Below are positions 14,387 to 16,300 of a DNA stretch of 16,300 bases, piece by piece. Origin of the DNA: SYIM01 sp039800205 (GTDB lineage: Bacteria > Pseudomonadota > Gammaproteobacteria > Burkholderiales > Burkholderiaceae_E); contig JBDLRB010000006.1 of NCBI GenBank assembly GCA_039800205.1, forward strand, positions 1 through 16,300. The letters are read 5' to 3'. A program made the position numbers and the translations under genes. The notes below the pieces were generated by a model, which was given only the letters and a program-made list of their open reading frames with translations, searched no databases and was not told the origin of the DNA. Each line of letters begins with the position of its first letter. Within the stretch, counting starts at the first letter, position 1.

Positions 14387-15421
14387 TTGAGAGCGACCTT
14401 CGGCGAGCGACCGCGCACATTCGCCGATCAACGACGGACCCCGATAGATCAGACCCGTATAGATCTGCACGAGATTTGCGCCGGCCTCAATCTTTGCCTG
14501 TGCGTCGCGGCCGGAGAGAATCCCACCCACGCCGATGATCGGAAAGTCATTGGGCAGGTGATCGCGCAGCTGCCGGATGACCGCATTCGACATCTCGAAG
14601 ACGGGCGCTCCGGACAGCCCCCCCGTCTGACCGGCGTTGACTTCACCGGCGACTGCGTCCCGGGACACGGTTGTATTGGTTGCGATCACCGCGTCCATAC
14701 CGTGTGTCTGGAGTGCTTGCGCGATCCGTTCGATCTGCTCGGCCTCGAGATCGGGCGCGATCTTCAGGGCCAGCGGTACGCGACGGTGGTGTCGTCCGGA
14801 TAACTGCTCTCGGGTCTCGGCGAGCCCGCCCAACAGGTGATCGAGCTCGTCGCCCCCCTGGAGTTGGCGCAGGTTCTTGGTGTTGGGGGACGAAACATTG
14901 ATCGTGACGTAACTTGCGTACGGGTAGACCCGGGTCAGGCATTCGCGATAGTCGTCAAGCGCCTGCTCCTGAGGGGTACTGCCATTTTTGCCGATGTTGA
15001 GGCCCAGAATGCCTCGAAAGCGACATCGCTCCAGGTTCGCGATCAGACGATCAAGGCCGTCGTTATTGAATCCGAGTCGATTGATGAGTGCGTTTCGGCG
15101 AGGAATTCGGAAAATCCGGGGTTTGGGGTTGCCGGGTTGTGGCCGTGGCGTCACCGTACCGATTTCGAGGAAGCCGAATCCCAGCGCGGCCAGCGCGTCG
15201 ATGTGGTCCCCGTTCTTATCGAGGCCGGCCGAAAGCCCGACGCGGTTGGGGAAGCTGAGACCCATGATCTCGACCGGATCGGTGCAGCGCGGACCGGTCA
15301 GCCAGTCAACCGCAGTCGAATCTTTCAGTCGTTCGAGCAGGGCGAAGGTCAGCTGGTGTGCCCGTTCGGGCTCCAGGGCAAAAAGCAAAGGGCGAATAAC
15401 GGGGTACAGGTCTTTCATCAT
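14366..15421 (-). CDS. pyrD: Quinone-dependent dihydroorotate dehydrogenase (class 2)
   Basis: A 351-residue FMN enzyme that oxidises dihydroorotate to orotate in pyrimidine synthesis and passes electrons to membrane quinone. The N-terminal extension (residues 1-45, YPVIRPLLFALEPERAHQ) is the membrane-associating helix pair of class 2 enzymes. The barrel follows with GLSAGLDKNG (62-71), EIGTVTPRPQPGNPKPR, INRLGFNN, and the active-site segment NVSSPNT (175-181), whose serine is the catalytic base in this class. Lys and Asn residues of KIAPDL and ATNTT and the FMN phosphate loop GVGGI are also present. The start codon at 15421 overlaps the bpt stop as ATGA, so the two are translationally coupled. 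A second ATG directly follows and could be the true start. The regulator gene begins 7 bp after its stop. Confidence 0.96.
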   Translation of the reverse strand: MMKDLYPVIRPLLFALEPERAHQLTFALLERLKDSTAVDWLTGPRCTDPVEIMGLSFPNRVGLSAGLDKNGDHIDALAALGFGFLEIGTVTPRPQPGNPKPRIFRIPRRNALINRLGFNNDGLDRLIANLERCRFRGILGLNIGKNGSTPQEQALDDYRECLTRVYPYASYVTINVSSPNTKNLRQLQGGDELDHLLGGLAETREQLSGRHHRRVPLALKIAPDLEAEQIERIAQALQTHGMDAVIATNTTVSRDAVAGEVNAGQTGGLSGAPVFEMSNAVIRQLRDHLPNDFPIIGVGGILSGRDAQAKIEAGANLVQIYTGLIYRGPSLIGECARSLAEGRSQISQSEI

Positions 15422-16161
15422 TCGGATCGTTTCGCCGGATCAAGGGGTTCCCATCGGCCGTCGACCAGGCGCTCGATCGGCTGGAAGTGAGCCTTGTAGG
15501 CCATCTTCGGGCTCTCTGCAATCCAGTAGCCCAGGTAGAGGTAGGGCAGGTCCATGCGGCGACACTGCTCGATCTGCCACAGGACGTTGTACGTGCCGTA
15601 GCTGGCACCCATCACGTCCGGGTCGTAAAACGTATAAACCGACGATAAACCGTCGTCCAGCATGTCGATGATCGAGACCATCCGAAGCTGCCGGTCACCA
15701 TCGCGGAATTCGACCAGTCGCGTATTCACCTTGCTCTGCAGCAGGAACTGCGCGTACTGCTCACGGCTGTCCTGGTCCATGCCGCCGCCGGCGTGCTTGC
15801 GGGTTTGGTAGCGCAAGTACAGGTCGTAATGTTCGTCGGTGTAACCCAGGCGGGCGACCAGGCTGTTCAGGTCGCGATGTGCAGCCCAGGCGCGGCGCTG
15901 TGAGCGTCGCGCCGTAAAGGTTTTGACCGGAACGCGTACCGCGATACAGGCCCGGCATCCGTCACAATGCGGTCGGTAGGTGAACACGCCACTTCGCCTG
16001 AAGCCGGCCCGAACCAGTTCGCTGTAGGTGTCGGCATTGATCAGGTGATTGGGGGTCGCGACCTGCGAGCGGGCGAGCCTGCGCTCAAGGTAGCTGCAGG
16101 GGTAAGGGGCCGTCGCATAAAACTGCAGCGCCGAAAAGGGCAGTGCCGTGAGCTGGGTCAT
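15418..16161 (-). CDS. bpt: Aspartate/glutamate leucyltransferase (Bpt; N-degron pathway)
   Basis: A 247-residue cytoplasmic aminoacyl-tRNA-protein transferase. Bacterial Bpt adds leucine from Leu-tRNA to proteins with N-terminal Asp or Glu, marking them for ClpS/ClpAP. The older name arginyltransferase comes from the homologous eukaryotic ATE1. The N-terminal domain has PCSYL (Cys22) and RPHCDGCRAC (Cys65, Cys68, Cys71); the C-terminal GNAT-like domain has SVYTFYDPD, SYGTYNVLWQIE and YLGYWI, all strongly conserved in the family. The ATG at 16159-16161 overlaps the stop of aat as ATGA. The frame could begin 11 codons earlier, but those bases belong to aat. The end overlaps the start of pyrD in the same way. 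Leucine rather than arginine specificity is inferred from bacterial homologues. Confidence 0.94.
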   Translation of the reverse strand: MTQLTALPFSALQFYATAPYPCSYLERRLARSQVATPNHLINADTYSELVRAGFRRSGVFTYRPHCDGCRACIAVRVPVKTFTARRSQRRAWAAHRDLNSLVARLGYTDEHYDLYLRYQTRKHAGGGMDQDSREQYAQFLLQSKVNTRLVEFRDGDRQLRMVSIIDMLDDGLSSVYTFYDPDVMGASYGTYNVLWQIEQCRRMDLPYLYLGYWIAESPKMAYKAHFQPIERLVDGRWEPLDPAKRSE

Positions 16162-16300
16162 GCCTGATCGATCTCGATGCGAACCGTTCCCCAATCTGGC
16201 CCGCGTTGCTGAACCAGTCCGGCGAGTGTCCTGAGAAACTCGGCGCGCTTGATTTCGCCGGCCCCGAGCGAAGCCAGATGGGACGTAGACTGCTGGCAGT
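16158..16300 (-). CDS. aat: Leucyl/phenylalanyl-tRNA-protein transferase, C-terminal end (5' part outside window)
   Basis: Translating the minus strand from the right edge gives 47 complete codons ending at TGA (16158-16160). The segment contains CQQSTSHLASLGAGEIKRAEFL, which matches the C-terminal signature of Aat (a Cys-Gln, then HLASLGA and an Arg/Phe-Leu helix). Aat transfers Leu or Phe from tRNA to proteins starting with Lys or Arg, the other branch of the bacterial N-degron pathway, so its place before bpt makes functional sense. The stop overlaps the bpt start as ATGA. Only the last roughly 20 per cent of the protein is visible. Confidence 0.85.
   Translation of the reverse strand, partial: CQQSTSHLASLGAGEIKRAEFLRTLAGLVQQRGPDWGTVRIEIDQA

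Noticed and set aside
1..16300. Search for defence islands, CRISPR arrays, insertion sequences, tRNA genes and attachment sites
   Set aside because: No array of repeats, no transposase or integrase domain, no cloverleaf-forming sequence and no terminal repeats were seen; all long frames are accounted for by ordinary chromosomal families.

Overview
This is a GC-rich chromosomal segment of a Proteobacterium, most likely a betaproteobacterium. The evidence is the tight aat-bpt-pyrD gene string, a PhaP-type (Phasin_2) phasin, which implies polyhydroxyalkanoate (PHA) storage, and a fused three-domain indolepyruvate ferredoxin oxidoreductase of the proteobacterial type. The genus cannot be named from the sequence alone. 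Codon use looks even across the genes. I see no transposase, integrase, tRNA, rRNA or CRISPR array, and no sign of recent transfer.

Layout, left to right. (1) 1-603 (+) is the 3' end of hrpA, an ATP-dependent RNA helicase. It converges on an AEC-family transporter (623-1564, -), and the two stop codons sit inside one inverted repeat. (2) 1690-5337 (+) is a run of four closely spaced genes: a secreted YncE-like beta-propeller with a twin-arginine-like signal, a secreted NodB-fold polysaccharide deacetylase, a membrane sterol desaturase/fatty acid hydroxylase homologue, and a stand-alone MoaB/CinA-type molybdopterin-binding domain. (3) 5454-9047 (+) is the 1197-residue indolepyruvate ferredoxin oxidoreductase, preceded by a hairpin. 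It converges on a phasin (9200-9745, -) that has a good intrinsic terminator. The phasin promoter is flanked by two near-identical 16-bp sites that look like operators of the PHA-responsive repressor PhaR. (4) 10005-12169 (+) holds an EamA/DMT permease, a hot-dog thioesterase and a nitroreductase. (5) 12260-13507 (+) is a periplasmic D,D-endopeptidase of the PbpG class with a long basic low-complexity linker. (6) 13549-16300 (-), read from right to left, is aat (3' end), bpt, pyrD and an IclR-type regulator. Junctions are ATGA overlaps or a 7-bp gap, so this is very probably one operon.

How the genes work together. aat and bpt are the two aminoacyl-tRNA-protein transferases of the bacterial N-degron pathway, which mark proteins for ClpS/ClpAP. 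pyrD supplies orotate for pyrimidine synthesis and shares transcription with them without sharing a pathway. The phasin coats PHA granules. The oxidoreductase would turn arylpyruvates from aromatic amino acid breakdown into aryl-acetyl-CoA, but no other aromatic-degradation gene lies beside it. The propeller and deacetylase are both exported and may act on the cell envelope.

No gap between genes exceeds 300 bp. The largest (9746-10004) contains the phasin control region and an AT-rich island. Nothing here amounts to an obvious undescribed multi-gene system. The best leads are the phasin operator arrangement, the altered metal-site motif of the deacetylase, the basic linker of the endopeptidase, and the IclR gene attached to pyrD.
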